Shown piece after piece: positions 19,906 through 30,468 of a stretch of DNA of 38,232 nucleotides. Positions within the stretch are counted from its first letter, which is position 1; the number at the start of each line of letters is the position of its first letter. A model generated the notes under the pieces. The model was not told the DNA's origin. It did no database searches and saw only the letters and a program-made list of their open reading frames with translations. The stretch lies in contig SZYA01000019.1 of assembly GCA_005843815.1 (NCBI GenBank), forward strand, positions 1 to 38,232, read 5' to 3'. The DNA is from Chlorobium sp. GTDB taxonomy: Bacteria; Bacteroidota; Chlorobiia; Chlorobiales; Chlorobiaceae. A program made the position numbers and the translations under genes.

Positions 19906-20209
19906 TCAAGCAGGGTAGAGAACCTCTTTCAGCGACAAAATAGAGAACATGAATCCGGTGGAGTATTTGTCCCGCCCCCTTTGCCAAATTGTAAGCCTTG
20001 CGATTTTTCTTATATTCTTGGCGGCCCTCTTTTTCGAGAATCGTCCATGATCTTTTACAAGTTCTGTCGATGAGATGTCGGCTCTGCCCTTTATGGATAC
20101 ATGCCGGGGCAGAGAATCATTGTTGAATCCGATAGTGGCGACATAGTGGTAGCACAGGGTGCAAAACCTGGGGGGAAAACGAAAAAAACATCAAGAGGGA
20201 GCATCAGGT

Positions 20210-22255
20210 ATGGCAGAGATTGTTGGCGGAACATACAGGCTTGTCAGTCCTTACAGTCCGGCGGGTGACCAGCCGAAAGCCATTGATGCGCTCCGTGAAG
20301 GTGTGCTCTCGGGGAATCCCTACCAGACGCTGCTTGGAGTGACCGGCTCAGGAAAAACCTTTACCATCTCCAACGTCATTACCCAGGTCAACAAGCCGGT
20401 GCTGGTGATGAGCCATAACAAGACGCTGGCGGCGCAGCTCTATGGGGAGCTCAAGCAGTTTTTTCCTGACAATGCGGTCGAGTACTTTATCAGCTACTAC
20501 GATTTTTATCAGCCAGAGGCCTACCTCCCCTCGCTTGACAAGTATATTGCCAAAGACCTTCGCATCAACGATGAGATTGAACGTCTTCGACTGAAGGCCA
20601 CAAGTTCTCTTCTCAGCGGTCGGAAAGATGTGATTGTGGTCAGCTCTGTCAGTTGTATTTACGGTTTGGGCTCTCCTGAAGACTGGAAAGCGCAGATTAT
20701 TGAACTCCGTTCCGGCATGGAGAAAGATCGTGATGTTTTTCTCAAAGAGCTGATTGCGCTCCACTATATTCGTGATGATGTGCAGCCCACCTCCGGCAAG
20801 TTCCGGGTCAGGGGCGACACTATTGATCTGGTGCCTGCGCATGACGAGCTGGCGCTCAGAATCGAGTTTTTTGGCTCCGAGATTGAGAGTATCCAGACCT
20901 TTGATATTCATACCGGAGAGGTGCTTGGGGTTGATGATTACGCCTTTATCTATCCAGCCCGGCAGTTTGTTGCCGACGAGGAGAAGCTCAAGGTGGCGAT
21001 GTTTGCCATCGAAAACGAGCTGGCGGAGCGGTTGAACTATTATCGCGCTGAAAACCGCTTTCTCGAAGCACGCAGAATTGAAGAGCGCACCCGCTACGAT
21101 CTTGAGATGATGAAGGAGCTTGGCTACTGCTCCGGCATTGAGAATTACTCCCGCCATCTTTCAGGACGCCCTGCCGGAGAGCGCCCGATATGTCTCCTCG
21201 ACTATTTTCCAAAGGACTATCTGGTGGTGATTGATGAGTCGCATGTGACGTTGCCGCAGATACGTGGCATGTACGGTGGCGATCGGTCACGCAAAACCAT
21301 TCTGGTGGAGCATGGCTTCAGGCTTCCCTCGGCGCTCGACAACCGGCCACTCCGCTTTGAGGAGTTTGAAGAGATGGTGAAGCAGGTGATCTGTGTCAGC
21401 GCCACTCCCGGCGACCATGAGCTGTTCCGTTCAGGGGGCGAGGTGGTTGAGCTGCTTGTTCGTCCTACCGGCCTGTTGGATCCGCCGGTGGTGGTGCGTC
21501 CAATCAGCGGGCAGATCGACAACCTCATGGCTGAAATCCGTCTCCACACAGGAAAAGGGCACAAGGTGCTGGTGATGACGCTGACCAAACGAATGTCGGA
21601 GGATCTGCACGATTTTTTCAGAAAGGCTGGTATTCGTTCACGCTACCTCCATTCAGAGATCAAGAGCCTGGAGCGCATCCAGATTCTCAGGGAACTCAGG
21701 ACGGGAGATATTGATGTGCTGGTCGGAGTCAACCTGTTGCGCGAAGGGCTGGATCTGCCGGAAGTCTCCCTGGTGGCAATTCTTGATGCCGACAAGGAGG
21801 GCTTTTTACGCAACACCCGTTCGCTGATGCAGATTGCCGGCAGGGCAGCCCGCAATCTCGACGGATTTGTGGTGCTCTATGCCGACGTGATCACCCGCTC
21901 GATTCAGGAGGTGCTCGACGAAACCGCAAGGCGTCGCATCATCCAGCAGCGCTACAACGAAGAGCACGGCATTACGCCTCGCTCAATCATCAAATCAGTT
22001 GACCAGATTCTTGATACCACCGGTGTGGCCGATGCCGAGGAGCGCTACCGCAGAAGGCGCTTTGGCCTTGAAGCCAAACCGGAGCGCGTTTTTTCGGGCC
22101 TTCTCGACACCTTGACGCCAGAGCAGGGGTATGCGATGGCGGCTGAGCTTCAGCTTGAAATGCAGGAGGCTGCAGTTCACATGGAGTATGAAAAAGCGGC
22201 ATATCTGCGTGACGAGATCAGCAAGCTGGAGCAGGTTTTGAAGCGGCCTCAGTAA
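20210..22255 (+). CDS. uvrB: Excinuclease ABC subunit B
   Basis: The DNA-damage recognition helicase of nucleotide-excision repair, about 681 aa. Walker A is [22 protein letters not shown] is the beta-hairpin that probes the damaged strand. [14 protein letters not shown] and the RAARNLDG helicase motif VI follow. The C-terminal UVR domain binds UvrC ([20 protein letters not shown]). The track start is a GTG at 20159; the ATG at 20210 ([17 protein letters not shown]) is preferred, with GAGGGAG about 10 nt upstream. It is followed 89 bp later by the RSH gene. Confidence 0.96.
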   Translation: MAEIVGGTYRLVSPYSPAGDQPKAIDALREGVLSGNPYQTLLGVTGSGKTFTISNVITQVNKPVLVMSHNKTLAAQLYGELKQFFPDNAVEYFISYYDFYQPEAYLPSLDKYIAKDLRINDEIERLRLKATSSLLSGRKDVIVVSSVSCIYGLGSPEDWKAQIIELRSGMEKDRDVFLKELIALHYIRDDVQPTSGKFRVRGDTIDLVPAHDELALRIEFFGSEIESIQTFDIHTGEVLGVDDYAFIYPARQFVADEEKLKVAMFAIENELAERLNYYRAENRFLEARRIEERTRYDLEMMKELGYCSGIENYSRHLSGRPAGERPICLLDYFPKDYLVVIDESHVTLPQIRGMYGGDRSRKTILVEHGFRLPSALDNRPLRFEEFEEMVKQVICVSATPGDHELFRSGGEVVELLVRPTGLLDPPVVVRPISGQIDNLMAEIRLHTGKGHKVLVMTLTKRMSEDLHDFFRKAGIRSRYLHSEIKSLERIQILRELRTGDIDVLVGVNLLREGLDLPEVSLVAILDADKEGFLRNTRSLMQIAGRAARNLDGFVVLYADVITRSIQEVLDETARRRIIQQRYNEEHGITPRSIIKSVDQILDTTGVADAEERYRRRRFGLEAKPERVFSGLLDTLTPEQGYAMAAELQLEMQEAAVHMEYEKAAYLRDEISKLEQVLKRPQ

Positions 22256-22344
22256 TGCAACCCTTTTATTGTACTCCATGACCCGACTTTTTTGTATGTT
22301 CAAAGGTAGGTTTTTCTTATGCCGTTCACCCCAGTTCGTTTGCG

Positions 22345-24546
22345 ATGTTAGCTCAGATAGGAAAGGATCATTACAATAAACTCAACGAGATACTTCAGCT
22401 TTCACGCAAGAATCTCAAGCATTTTGATGAGTCTCTGATTCAGCGTGCCTTTTTTATGTGCTATCGGGCGCATGAAGGGGAAAAAAGAGCTTCGGGGGAG
22501 CCATTTTTTTTCCATCCGGTGGAGGTCGCCACCATTCTGCTCAATGAACTTCCCCTTGATGGGGTCTCAGTTGCGGCGGCGTTGCTGCACGATGTTATAG
22601 AGGACAGTGGATACACTTATGAAGATATTGTTGCAGAGCTTGGCGTTGAAGTTGCCGATATTGTTGAGGGGTTGACAAAAATCTCCGGTATTGCGATCAA
22701 TCGGGAGACGACCCAGGCAGAGGGATTTCGCAAGATGATGCTCTCCATGGTCAAGGATATCAGGGTCATTCTTATCAAGTTTTGTGACCGTCTGCACAAC
22801 ATGAGAACCCTGGAGTCGCTGCCGGAGCATCGTCGCCTGAAGATTGCCCTTGAGACGAGGGATATCTACGCCCCTCTGGCGCACCGTTTCGGTCTTGGCA
22901 AAATGAAGGTTGAGTTTGAAAATCTGGCGCTCAGGTTTATTGATCCGGAGATGCACGCCTTTTTGCAGCAGAAACTGCGAACAAACAAAGGCGATCGTGT
23001 CAGTTATCTGGGTAAAATGATTCTCCCTATCAAGGCAGATCTTGAACTACAGGGGTTCAAGGTTGAGGTACAGGGGCGGGCAAAGCATCTCTTTTCGATC
23101 TACAACAAGATGCGCAACAAGAACAAGACTTTTGAGGATATTCATGATCTTTACGGTCTCAGGGTGATTATTGATACGGAGCGTATTGCTGACTGTTTTT
23201 CAGTCTATGGCTTTATTACGCAACAATATCCGCCTATTCCACAATACTTTAAGGACTATATATCAATCCCGAAGCATAATGGCTATCAGTCGCTTCATTC
23301 TGCAATTATTGGTACGAAAGGGCTCATGGTTGAATTGCAGATCCGTACGAAAAGGATGCACGAGTTTGCTGAGCTTGGTGTTGCAGCCCATTGGCGATAC
23401 AAGGAGAAGATTTCAAGGGATGATGCAAATGTTGACTCTTTTCTTCGATGGGCGCGGGAGTTGATCAAGGATGCAGATTCGGCGGCCTCGTTTATGGAGG
23501 GGTTCAAGCTCAATCTCTATCATGATGAGATCTATGTTTTTACACCGAAAGGTGACATGAAAACCATGCCTGCTGGAGCCACCCCGATAGATTTTGCCTA
23601 TGCCATACATACTGAGGTTGGCAACGGCTGTATTGGTGCCAAGGTCAATGGCAAGATTGTTCGATTGAATGCGCAGCTTAAATCGGGTGACCGTGTTGAG
23701 ATTATCACCTCGAAAAACCAGAAGCCTAAATCTGACTGGCTTAAAATAGTGGTGACGCAGCGCGCCAAGCTGAAGATACGATCGTCCATCAATGAAGAGC
23801 GCCGTCTGCAGATTGAGAAAGGGCGGGGAATATGGGAAAAACTGATGACGGGCACCAAAAAGTTGTTTTCGGACAGCGAGATTATTCAGCAGGTCAAAAA
23901 GTATGGCCTTAAAACCCCTGCCGATTTCTTCAGCGCTCTGGCCAGTCAGCAGATTAATGGTGAAGAGGTTATTGAGCGGGCCAACAACTTTAAAAAAGAG
24001 GAGAGTGTTGCAAAGAGCGCCAGTGATGAAGCGCGGGAGCTCGATGAGTATTTGCAGAGCGCCAGGCAGGAGGCGGAGCAACAGGGCTTTTCCGAAAAAA
24101 AGGATGAGGTTATCATTGCTGGTATGAGTAATATTGCCTACTCTTACGCTAAGTGTTGCCAGCCGGTTCCCGGTGACGATGTGATTGGTTTTGTGACTGC
24201 AGATGGTGTTGCCAAGATTCATCGCAAGAATTGTGTCAATGTCAGTAATGAGAATCTGCTGAAAAGTGAGCGTGTTGTCTCTGTAGCATGGAATCGTAAA
24301 GTTGAGACCGATTTTCTTGCCGGCATCAAGATTGTTGGTGAAGATCGTCTGGGTATCATGAACCAGATAACAACGGTTATTTCAAAATTTGACACCAATA
24401 TCCGCACCGTTTCGTTGAGAGCACGGGATGGTATGTTTGTCGGCACGATGATGATCTATGTGCGTAATGCAGACAAACTCACCACGTTGATGGACAAGTT
24501 GAAGAAGGTGCAAGGGGTTTTTACGGTCGAACGGCTGAGCAACTGA
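22345..24546 (+). CDS. rsh: Bifunctional (p)ppGpp synthetase/hydrolase (RelA/SpoT homologue)
   Basis: This 733-aa long RSH makes and degrades the stringent-response alarmone. The HD hydrolase domain (about 30-190) retains AALLHDVIEDSG, which argues for active hydrolysis. The synthetase domain (about 235-350) retains DIHDLYGLRVI and HNGYQSLHSAI. Then come TGS (about 385-445, VFTPKGDMKTMPAGATPIDF), a Cys-bearing region (YAKCCQPVPGD) and a C-terminal ACT domain (about 655-733). Both active sites look intact, as expected if it is the only long RSH. No clear ribosome-binding site is seen. Confidence 0.95.
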   Translation: MLAQIGKDHYNKLNEILQLSRKNLKHFDESLIQRAFFMCYRAHEGEKRASGEPFFFHPVEVATILLNELPLDGVSVAAALLHDVIEDSGYTYEDIVAELGVEVADIVEGLTKISGIAINRETTQAEGFRKMMLSMVKDIRVILIKFCDRLHNMRTLESLPEHRRLKIALETRDIYAPLAHRFGLGKMKVEFENLALRFIDPEMHAFLQQKLRTNKGDRVSYLGKMILPIKADLELQGFKVEVQGRAKHLFSIYNKMRNKNKTFEDIHDLYGLRVIIDTERIADCFSVYGFITQQYPPIPQYFKDYISIPKHNGYQSLHSAIIGTKGLMVELQIRTKRMHEFAELGVAAHWRYKEKISRDDANVDSFLRWARELIKDADSAASFMEGFKLNLYHDEIYVFTPKGDMKTMPAGATPIDFAYAIHTEVGNGCIGAKVNGKIVRLNAQLKSGDRVEIITSKNQKPKSDWLKIVVTQRAKLKIRSSINEERRLQIEKGRGIWEKLMTGTKKLFSDSEIIQQVKKYGLKTPADFFSALASQQINGEEVIERANNFKKEESVAKSASDEARELDEYLQSARQEAEQQGFSEKKDEVIIAGMSNIAYSYAKCCQPVPGDDVIGFVTADGVAKIHRKNCVNVSNENLLKSERVVSVAWNRKVETDFLAGIKIVGEDRLGIMNQITTVISKFDTNIRTVSLRARDGMFVGTMMIYVRNADKLTTLMDKLKKVQGVFTVERLSN

Positions 24547-24612
24547 GTTGAGACACCCCTTGAAAAAGAGATCTATTTATTAATGCTATAAATCAACAGG
24601 AAGGAGACAATT

Positions 24613-25200
24613 ATGAAATATTCACTGGCAAGGCTTATTGCGGTTTTTCTTTTTTTCAGCACTCTGTACGGATGCGGCTACAACAGCATCCAGCAGAATG
24701 AGGAGACGGTAAACCGTTCATGGGGTGATCTTGAATCGCAACTGCAGCGCAGGGCTGATCTTGTTCCCAATCTTGTAGCAACGGTCAAGGGAGCAGCTAA
24801 CTTTGAAAAGGAGACTCTCACGGCGGTGATTGAAGCAAGGGCAAAAGCAACCTCCATTCAGCTTACTCCTCAAATGCTCAGCGATCCTGCAGCCATGGCA
24901 AAGTTCCGCGAAGCTCAAGGGGGCCTCTCCTCAAGTTTGTCGCGCCTGATGGTGGCGGTAGAGCGTTATCCTGATCTCAAGGCAAACCAGAACTTCCGTG
25001 ATCTCCAGAATCAACTGGAGGGAACTGAAAACCGCATCAGCGTCGCCCGTCAGCGTTACAATGGCGCGGTGGAGATCTTCAATGTTTCAATCCGGCAGTT
25101 TCCAGGCTCTTTGACCAACAGTATTTTGCTGAAACTGAAAGCCAAAGAGTATTTCAAGGCTGATGAGGTGGCCAAAATAGTGCCGGCAGTGAAATTCTGA
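24613..25200 (+). CDS. LemA-family lipoprotein
   Basis: This 195-aa protein has a strong AGGAAGGAGA ribosome-binding site and a lipoprotein-type signal ending LYGCG. The LemA core [20 protein letters not shown] and a helical body follow. LemA proteins are membrane-attached coiled helical bundles of unclear function, often encoded beside TPM-domain proteins. That is the case here: the stop overlaps the next ATG by one base (TGATG). Confidence 0.92.
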   Translation: MKYSLARLIAVFLFFSTLYGCGYNSIQQNEETVNRSWGDLESQLQRRADLVPNLVATVKGAANFEKETLTAVIEARAKATSIQLTPQMLSDPAAMAKFREAQGGLSSSLSRLMVAVERYPDLKANQNFRDLQNQLEGTENRISVARQRYNGAVEIFNVSIRQFPGSLTNSILLKLKAKEYFKADEVAKIVPAVKF

Positions 25201-25958
25201 TGCTGCCACGTTTTCCCTATCGGCTTGTCAAGCGTGGGCTCGGGGTTGCCCTCTCTCTTGTTATGCTTTTGGTGGTTGTGCCATTCGGCCACCTCATGGC
25301 AATCCCTGTGCCTGCTCTTTCAGGGCGGGTAAACGACTATGGTTCCATGATATCCGCTCAGGCAAGGTCGGATATTGAGGCAAAGCTTCAGCAGTTTGAA
25401 ACCACGGAGTCAACCCAGATTGTTATTTTGACGGTTCCTTCGCTCCAGGGTGACCCTATTGAAGATTTTTCGATACGGGTTGCCGAGGCGTGGAAGATTG
25501 GCCACAAAGGTTCCGACAACGGTGTGCTGCTTATTGTGTCAAGAGATGAACGCAAGGTTCGGATTGAAGTTGGCTATGGTCTTGAAGGCAAGTTGACTGA
25601 TCTTCTCTCTGGCAGAATTATCCGCGATGAAATTTCACCGCTCTTCAAGGCTGGTCAGTTCGATGCAGGATTTACCAGAGGGGTTGATGTGCTGATTTCT
25701 GTGGTTCATGGAGAGTACAAGGCCAAGCCACAGTCAAAAAGTAAGCCTTCGATGCCACTATTGGCGATTATTCTTTTGGTCATCTACTTTATCAGTCAGA
25801 TTTTCAGGGGTCACCGGGGTGGCGGTTTGATGGGTGGCGCTGGACTTGGAGGAGGGTTCTATGGAGGTGGTTTCGGTGGCGGTGGAAGTGGAGGAGGAGG
25901 TTTCGGTGGCGGTGGCGGCGGCGGTTTTGGAGGCGGCGGAGCATCAGGAGATTGGTAA
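25200..25958 (+). CDS. TPM-domain protein with Gly-rich tail (YgcG family)
   Basis: This 252-aa protein has a signal sequence (about 12-38), then a TPM domain (about 40-165: GRVNDYGSMIS, DNGVLLIVSRDERKVRIEVG, FTRGVDVLI). A transmembrane helix follows (about 182-200, LLAIILLVIYFISQIF), then a low-complexity Gly tail ending GGASGDW. The fold is known as TPM_phosphatase (DUF477), and its cellular role is poorly defined. It is translationally coupled to lemA, and its stop abuts the start of the second TPM gene. Confidence 0.9.
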   Translation: MLPRFPYRLVKRGLGVALSLVMLLVVVPFGHLMAIPVPALSGRVNDYGSMISAQARSDIEAKLQQFETTESTQIVILTVPSLQGDPIEDFSIRVAEAWKIGHKGSDNGVLLIVSRDERKVRIEVGYGLEGKLTDLLSGRIIRDEISPLFKAGQFDAGFTRGVDVLISVVHGEYKAKPQSKSKPSMPLLAIILLVIYFISQIFRGHRGGGLMGGAGLGGGFYGGGFGGGGSGGGGFGGGGGGGFGGGGASGDW

Positions 25959-26627
25959 ATGCCAGATAAAACAGAGTTCAAGATGAGTGACGCGGCAGAA
26001 AAATTCCTGACACCGGCAGATCGGCTTCAGATTGAGGCACGTATTGGAGAGGCTGAAAAGCGCACCTCGGGTGAGATTGTGGTGAAGGTGGTTTCGTCCA
26101 GTTACCACTATCCACTGGCATCCATGCTTGGCAGCTCTCTTCTGGCGATCCTTCTTGGTATCGTCGTGGCGCTTATCGCCAACAATGAGAGTATGTGGTT
26201 TTTTCTTGCCGCGTTCAGCATGTTGTTTATCGTGCTTCATGAACTTTTCAAACGGCTCCATTTTCTCCGACGTTATTTCGTTACAGCCTCCGACATGAAA
26301 GAAGAGGTTGAAGAGGGCGCAATTCACTCATTTTATCGAAGAAATATCAACAATACTGTTGATCACACTGGTATTCTTATCTATATCTCTCTTTTTGAAC
26401 GCAAAGTTCGTGTTGTTGCCGATCAGGGTATCAATGCCAAAGTTGCCCAGGAGGTGTGGCAGGAGATTGTTGCCATCATTGTCAGTGGTATCCGTGCAAA
26501 AACACAGGTGCAGGCAATCGGAAAAGCAGTTGACCGTTGTGCTGACATACTTTCCACCCATTTTCCGCTGAAAGCTGATGATCGTAATGAACTGAGTAAC
26601 ACCGTCATTATCGGGCAGGGGAAATAG
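25959..26627 (+). CDS. Second TPM-domain membrane protein
   Basis: This 222-aa protein begins immediately after the preceding stop. The N-terminal TPM half (LQIEARIGEAEKRTSGEIVV) is interrupted by two membrane helices (about 50-70 and 75-95: LGSSLLAILLGIVVALIANN and MWFFLAAFSMLFIVLHELF). The domain then resumes with HTGILIYISLFERKVRVVAD. It resembles the membrane-anchored DUF477/TPM proteins often found in lemA operons. The three genes probably form one functional unit at the inner membrane. Confidence 0.87.
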   Translation: MPDKTEFKMSDAAEKFLTPADRLQIEARIGEAEKRTSGEIVVKVVSSSYHYPLASMLGSSLLAILLGIVVALIANNESMWFFLAAFSMLFIVLHELFKRLHFLRRYFVTASDMKEEVEEGAIHSFYRRNINNTVDHTGILIYISLFERKVRVVADQGINAKVAQEVWQEIVAIIVSGIRAKTQVQAIGKAVDRCADILSTHFPLKADDRNELSNTVIIGQGK

Positions 26628-26701
26628 CGGGACAGGGGAGTTTAGATAATGATCAGTATTGGTGATACGACAACTACTTCTGAAATAAAAATTATCGAGC
26701 T

Positions 26702-26830
26702 ATGCCAGTTATTTCAATGTTTTATGGGATAATTATCCAGCTCTTGTTTTTTGATAACAGGGAGCATAAGCCTCCTCATATTCATGCCAAATATGGGGAG
26801 TTTGCTGCTGCTTTTGATTTTCCTGTTTAA
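26702..26830 (+). pseudogene. Truncated DUF4160 gene (42 codons)
   Basis: This ORF is too short for the track. It starts MPVISMFYGIIIQLLFFDN and continues HKPPHIHAKYGEF, the characteristic opening of DUF4160 proteins (normally about 80-95 aa), then ends early at AAFDFPV-stop. The C-terminal half (usually a Leu/Arg-rich helix and a W-x-L segment) is not found downstream in any frame. DUF4160 genes are often paired with DUF2442, in toxin-antitoxin-like modules; no partner is here. It is probably a decayed insertion between the TPM operon and gcvT. Confidence 0.7.
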
Positions 26831-26888
26831 ATGCTTTTATACAGTCCGTTGTAACTTGTCTTCATAACTTCAGGAGAAAAGAGTCGTC

Positions 26889-27989
26889 ATGAAAAAAACA
26901 GCATTGTACTCCTGGCACCAGCAGGCCGGAGCGAAAATTATCGATTTTGGCGGCTATCTGATGCCGGTACAGTATGCGGGCATTATTGCCGAGCATAAGG
27001 CTGTCCGCAGCGCTGCCGGGCTTTTTGATGTCTCGCACATGGGCAACTTTTATGTGAAGGGGCACCTTGCCAAGGACTTTCTTCAGTCTATGACCACCAA
27101 CGATCTTGATAAGGCAAAGAATGGTCAGGCGCAGTACAATCTCATGCTCTATCCCAGTGGTGGCATTGTTGACGACTTGATTATCTATCGTATCGACAGT
27201 GAAACCTTTTTCCTGATTGTCAACGCAAGCAATGCCGAGAAGGATTTTGCCTGGTTGCAGCAGCACATCGGAGCTTATGAAGGGGTGGTGCTTGAGGATC
27301 ATACCGATCGTCTCTCCTTGATTGCCCTCCAGGGGCCACTCGCCATGGATATTCTTGCAACAGTTTTTCCTTTGGATGATCTCAACGCATTGGGCTCATT
27401 CCAGTTCTGCAAGGCACTCTTTCAGGGAACAGAGGTGATTATTGCCCGCACCGGCTATACCGGCGAAAAGGGTGTGGAGCTCTGTTTGCCAAATGAGGCG
27501 TCGGTTGCGCTTTGGGAAGCTCTCATCGAAGCAGGAAAAGGGTCAGGTATTCAGCCGATTGGCCTTGGCGCTCGCGACACGCTGCGGCTGGAGATGGGCT
27601 ATTCGCTCTACGGCCATGAGATTGACCAGGATACCAATCCGCTTGAGGCACGCCTGAAATGGGTGGTAAAAATGGACAAAGGGCACTTTATCGGCAAGGA
27701 GGCCTGCCAGCAGGTTGAGAGTAATCTTCAGCGGGGAGTTGCCGGTTTTTCTCTTGAGGGTCGTGTTCTGCCTCGTCAGCATTTCAGGGTCTTTAACAGC
27801 GACCATCAGGAGATCGGGTGGGTCTGCAGCGGAACGCTTTCACCTACACTTCAGGAGCCTGTTGGTACCTGTGCTCTTGTGCGCGAGTATACCAAATTGG
27901 GGACGCCAATTCTGGTTGAGGTTCGCGGGGCGCTTCATGCCGGCGTTATCCGCTCCCTGCCTTTTGTGACAACAACATCTTTGGGCTGA
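26889..27989 (+). CDS. gcvT: Aminomethyltransferase (glycine cleavage T protein)
   Basis: This 366-aa T protein moves the aminomethyl carbon from the H-protein lipoyl arm to tetrahydrofolate, releasing ammonia. It has [49 protein letters not shown] and [18 protein letters not shown], all family hallmarks. An AGGAGA ribosome-binding site lies about 12 nt before the ATG. The other gcv genes are not adjacent. ftsK follows 32 bp later. Confidence 0.95.
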   Translation: MKKTALYSWHQQAGAKIIDFGGYLMPVQYAGIIAEHKAVRSAAGLFDVSHMGNFYVKGHLAKDFLQSMTTNDLDKAKNGQAQYNLMLYPSGGIVDDLIIYRIDSETFFLIVNASNAEKDFAWLQQHIGAYEGVVLEDHTDRLSLIALQGPLAMDILATVFPLDDLNALGSFQFCKALFQGTEVIIARTGYTGEKGVELCLPNEASVALWEALIEAGKGSGIQPIGLGARDTLRLEMGYSLYGHEIDQDTNPLEARLKWVVKMDKGHFIGKEACQQVESNLQRGVAGFSLEGRVLPRQHFRVFNSDHQEIGWVCSGTLSPTLQEPVGTCALVREYTKLGTPILVEVRGALHAGVIRSLPFVTTTSLG

Positions 27990-28021
27990 CAGTAATAAGG
28001 AATGAGAGGAGAGAGTGCACG

Positions 28022-30460
28022 GTGACCATGAAAAAAGCAGGTAAAGGTACCTTTGGGAGCGGCAGGGATACAACTGCGCTGAAAAAAGAGCTCATAGGTA
28101 TAGTGCTTATGTTTGGCTCTCTTTATGTCATCAGTGCAATTTTGAGTTTTCACCCTGATGATGAAGCGACCTTCAGCGCTCTTCGCTGGAATGATATATT
28201 CAGCCAGGCGGCAAAGGATGCGGCTGACACGATCCATAACCATTTCGGACTTTTCGGCGCAAGACTCTCTGCATTTTTTGTCGGCTCATTTATCGGTTAT
28301 TCAGTTATTCTGCCGATAAGCTCAATCTTCACCCTCGGCTGGTCGCTGCTGCGTGCCAATAGTCTGAAACCGGCGATCCTCTATTTTTTGTTCAGTGTTT
28401 TTATCTCTACCGATATTGCAACCCTGTTTGGCCTCACCTCGGCGGGTTTCAGTGATGTGATGGCGGGTGCGGTTGGCAGGATGCTCGCCGAGCGTCTTTC
28501 AACGGTTATTGGGGTGACTGGTGCATTGGTACTTCTGCTTGTTATTGGTGTGACCCTCATTGTCTATTTGGGACGAAGCGTGATTGTGGGGGCTTTGCGA
28601 GGCGCGGCCGGTTTTCAGAGCAGCATTGGCAAGCCATTGGCGATGATTGCGGCTAAACTGGATGCAATTCGTAAAAAAAAAAATCAAAAGCGGAAGCAGA
28701 GAGAGAGTTTGCAGGAGCTGAAAAGGGCGGAGAAGAGCAGGCGTGATGAGGCGTTGTTGGCCCAGAGGCTAGAAAAGGTGCCTCCTCCGCCAGCGCCACT
28801 CAAAGAGTTTCTGCCGAAAGAGGAGCCTTTTCAGCCAACACCGGTCATTCCTGATGCTTTTGCACACACTCCAGCGGTAACGACGTTGCCTTCTCTACCC
28901 GGAGAGCCGGAGATGGTCATCCACAAGGGTATCCGCGAGAAGGAGGCTGACCTTGATGAGCGCAAGCTGAAAGTGCAGACCAAGGACAGGGATGCCTATC
29001 GCTTTCCATCCATTGATCTTTTGGAAAAGGTTCCTGAGGATGATAATCATATTGATGAGCAGCATCTGGCGGAGAGCAAGCGAAAATTGCTTGAAAAGCT
29101 CAGGATCTACAAGGTGGAGGTGAAACGAATCTCCACGACGGTCGGCCCTCGTGTCACCCTGTTTGAGCTGGAGCTTGAGCCGGATGTCAAGGTGAGCCGG
29201 ATAACCTCGCTTGAGAATGATCTCGCCATGGCGCTCTCGGCCAGGGGCATCCGCATTATTGCCCCTATTCCCGGAAAAAATGCCGTTGGAGTTGAAATAC
29301 CCAACAGCAAACCGCAAACAGTCTGGCTGCGCTCGGTGCTGCAAGTTGAAAAATTCAAGAACAGCACCATGATGCTGCCGATTGTGCTCGGCAAAACCAT
29401 TGCCAATGAGGTCTGTATTGCTGACCTGGCAACCATGCCCCACCTGCTGATTGCCGGGGCGACCGGGGCGGGAAAGTCGGTCTGTATCAACGTTATTATC
29501 TCCAGCCTGCTCTATGCGTGCAGCCCCGACAAGGTGAAGTTTGTGATGATTGACCCAAAACGGGTGGAGCTTTTTCAGTACCAGCATCTGAAAAACCATT
29601 TTCTGATGCGTTTTCCCGGTATTGAGGAGCAGATCATTACCGATCCTCAGAAAGCGGTCTATGCGCTGCGCTGCGTGGTCAAGGAGATGGAGCTTCGCTA
29701 CGAAACCCTCGAAAAGGCAGGATGCCGCAATATCGGCGACCATAACAAGCGTATTCCTGAAGAGGCGATGCCCTACCTTGTTGTGGTCATTGACGAGCTG
29801 GCTGATCTGATGATTACCGCCGGACGGGAGGTTGAGGAGCCGATTATCCGCATCGCCCAGCTTGCCCGTGCTGTTGGTATTCACCTGATTGTGGCAACCC
29901 AGCGCCCCTCCGTCGATGTTATTACCGGCATTATCAAAGCGAACTTTCCGGCCCGTATTGCGTTTCAGGTGGCAAGCAGGGTGGACTCACGCACGATTCT
30001 GGATGGATCGGGGGCGGAGCAGCTTCTGGGCAACGGCGATATGCTCTATCAGCCCTCAAACCAGCCAAAATCACTGCGCATCCAGTGCCCGTACGTCTCT
30101 TCGAGTGAGGTTGAGGAGATCACCTCTTTTATCGGTTCACAGCACTCATTGAAGACCATATACATGCTGCCTGCGCCGGATGCGCCAAAAAGCAGCAACG
30201 GTATGCAGGCCTCTGGCAGCCAGGAGAGAGATGGAAGGGACAGTATGTTCGAGGAGGCAGCCAGACTGGTGGTGATTCATCAGCAGGCCAGTGTTTCGCT
30301 TTTGCAGCGGCGTTTGCGTCTTGGATTCAGCCGTGCAGGAAGGGTGATGGATCAGCTTCATGACAGTGGTATTGTCGGTATGGCTGATGGCAGTAAAGCC
30401 AGGGATGTCCTCATCAAAAATGAGGACTCCCTGGAGCTTCTTTTGAGAAATCTTGATTGA
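28022..30460 (+). CDS. ftsK: DNA translocase FtsK/SpoIIIE
   Basis: This 812-aa hexameric DNA pump clears chromosome termini during division. It has four N-terminal membrane helices (about 20-185), a Lys/Glu/Pro-rich linker (about 210-330), a RecA-like motor with Walker A GATGAGKSVCIN and Walker B VVVIDELADLM, and a C-terminal winged-helix gamma domain (ASVSLLQRRLRLGFSRAGRV) that reads the orientation sequence. The track start is a GTG with a GGAG site at a normal distance; an ATG two codons later is an alternative. Confidence 0.95.
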   Translation: MTMKKAGKGTFGSGRDTTALKKELIGIVLMFGSLYVISAILSFHPDDEATFSALRWNDIFSQAAKDAADTIHNHFGLFGARLSAFFVGSFIGYSVILPISSIFTLGWSLLRANSLKPAILYFLFSVFISTDIATLFGLTSAGFSDVMAGAVGRMLAERLSTVIGVTGALVLLLVIGVTLIVYLGRSVIVGALRGAAGFQSSIGKPLAMIAAKLDAIRKKKNQKRKQRESLQELKRAEKSRRDEALLAQRLEKVPPPPAPLKEFLPKEEPFQPTPVIPDAFAHTPAVTTLPSLPGEPEMVIHKGIREKEADLDERKLKVQTKDRDAYRFPSIDLLEKVPEDDNHIDEQHLAESKRKLLEKLRIYKVEVKRISTTVGPRVTLFELELEPDVKVSRITSLENDLAMALSARGIRIIAPIPGKNAVGVEIPNSKPQTVWLRSVLQVEKFKNSTMMLPIVLGKTIANEVCIADLATMPHLLIAGATGAGKSVCINVIISSLLYACSPDKVKFVMIDPKRVELFQYQHLKNHFLMRFPGIEEQIITDPQKAVYALRCVVKEMELRYETLEKAGCRNIGDHNKRIPEEAMPYLVVVIDELADLMITAGREVEEPIIRIAQLARAVGIHLIVATQRPSVDVITGIIKANFPARIAFQVASRVDSRTILDGSGAEQLLGNGDMLYQPSNQPKSLRIQCPYVSSSEVEEITSFIGSQHSLKTIYMLPAPDAPKSSNGMQASGSQERDGRDSMFEEAARLVVIHQQASVSLLQRRLRLGFSRAGRVMDQLHDSGIVGMADGSKARDVLIKNEDSLELLLRNLD

Positions 30461-30468
30461 TGAGCCTG

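Larger units (their letters stand above)
19401..20209. other. About 800-bp non-coding gap with repeats and a possible gene scar
   Basis: This gap lies between the divergent M16 protease and uvrB. It contains two copies of a 38-bp repeat, three perfect palindromes and a minus-strand protein-like frame without a start (listed separately). The ORF-track entries here (19320..19517, 19744..20073 on plus; 19644..19895 on minus) have poor composition or run through the repeats and are not accepted. The last 140 bp before uvrB should hold its promoter, but no element was pinned. Confidence 0.45.

Noticed and set aside
19744-20073. 109-codon plus-strand ORF in the repeat-bearing gap
   Set aside because: Its composition is poor, and the opposite strand has a more protein-like frame over the same bases.
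20348-21157. 269-codon minus-strand ORF opposite uvrB
   Set aside because: It is fully antisense to conserved UvrB sequence, with no recognisable domain.
23413-24222. 269-codon minus-strand ORF opposite rsh
   Set aside because: It is antisense to the RSH TGS region and shows no family features.
28895-29884. 329-codon minus-strand ORF opposite ftsK
   Set aside because: It lies entirely antisense to a clear FtsK gene, is His/Asn/Leu-rich and has no motif. It is a shadow of biased codon use.
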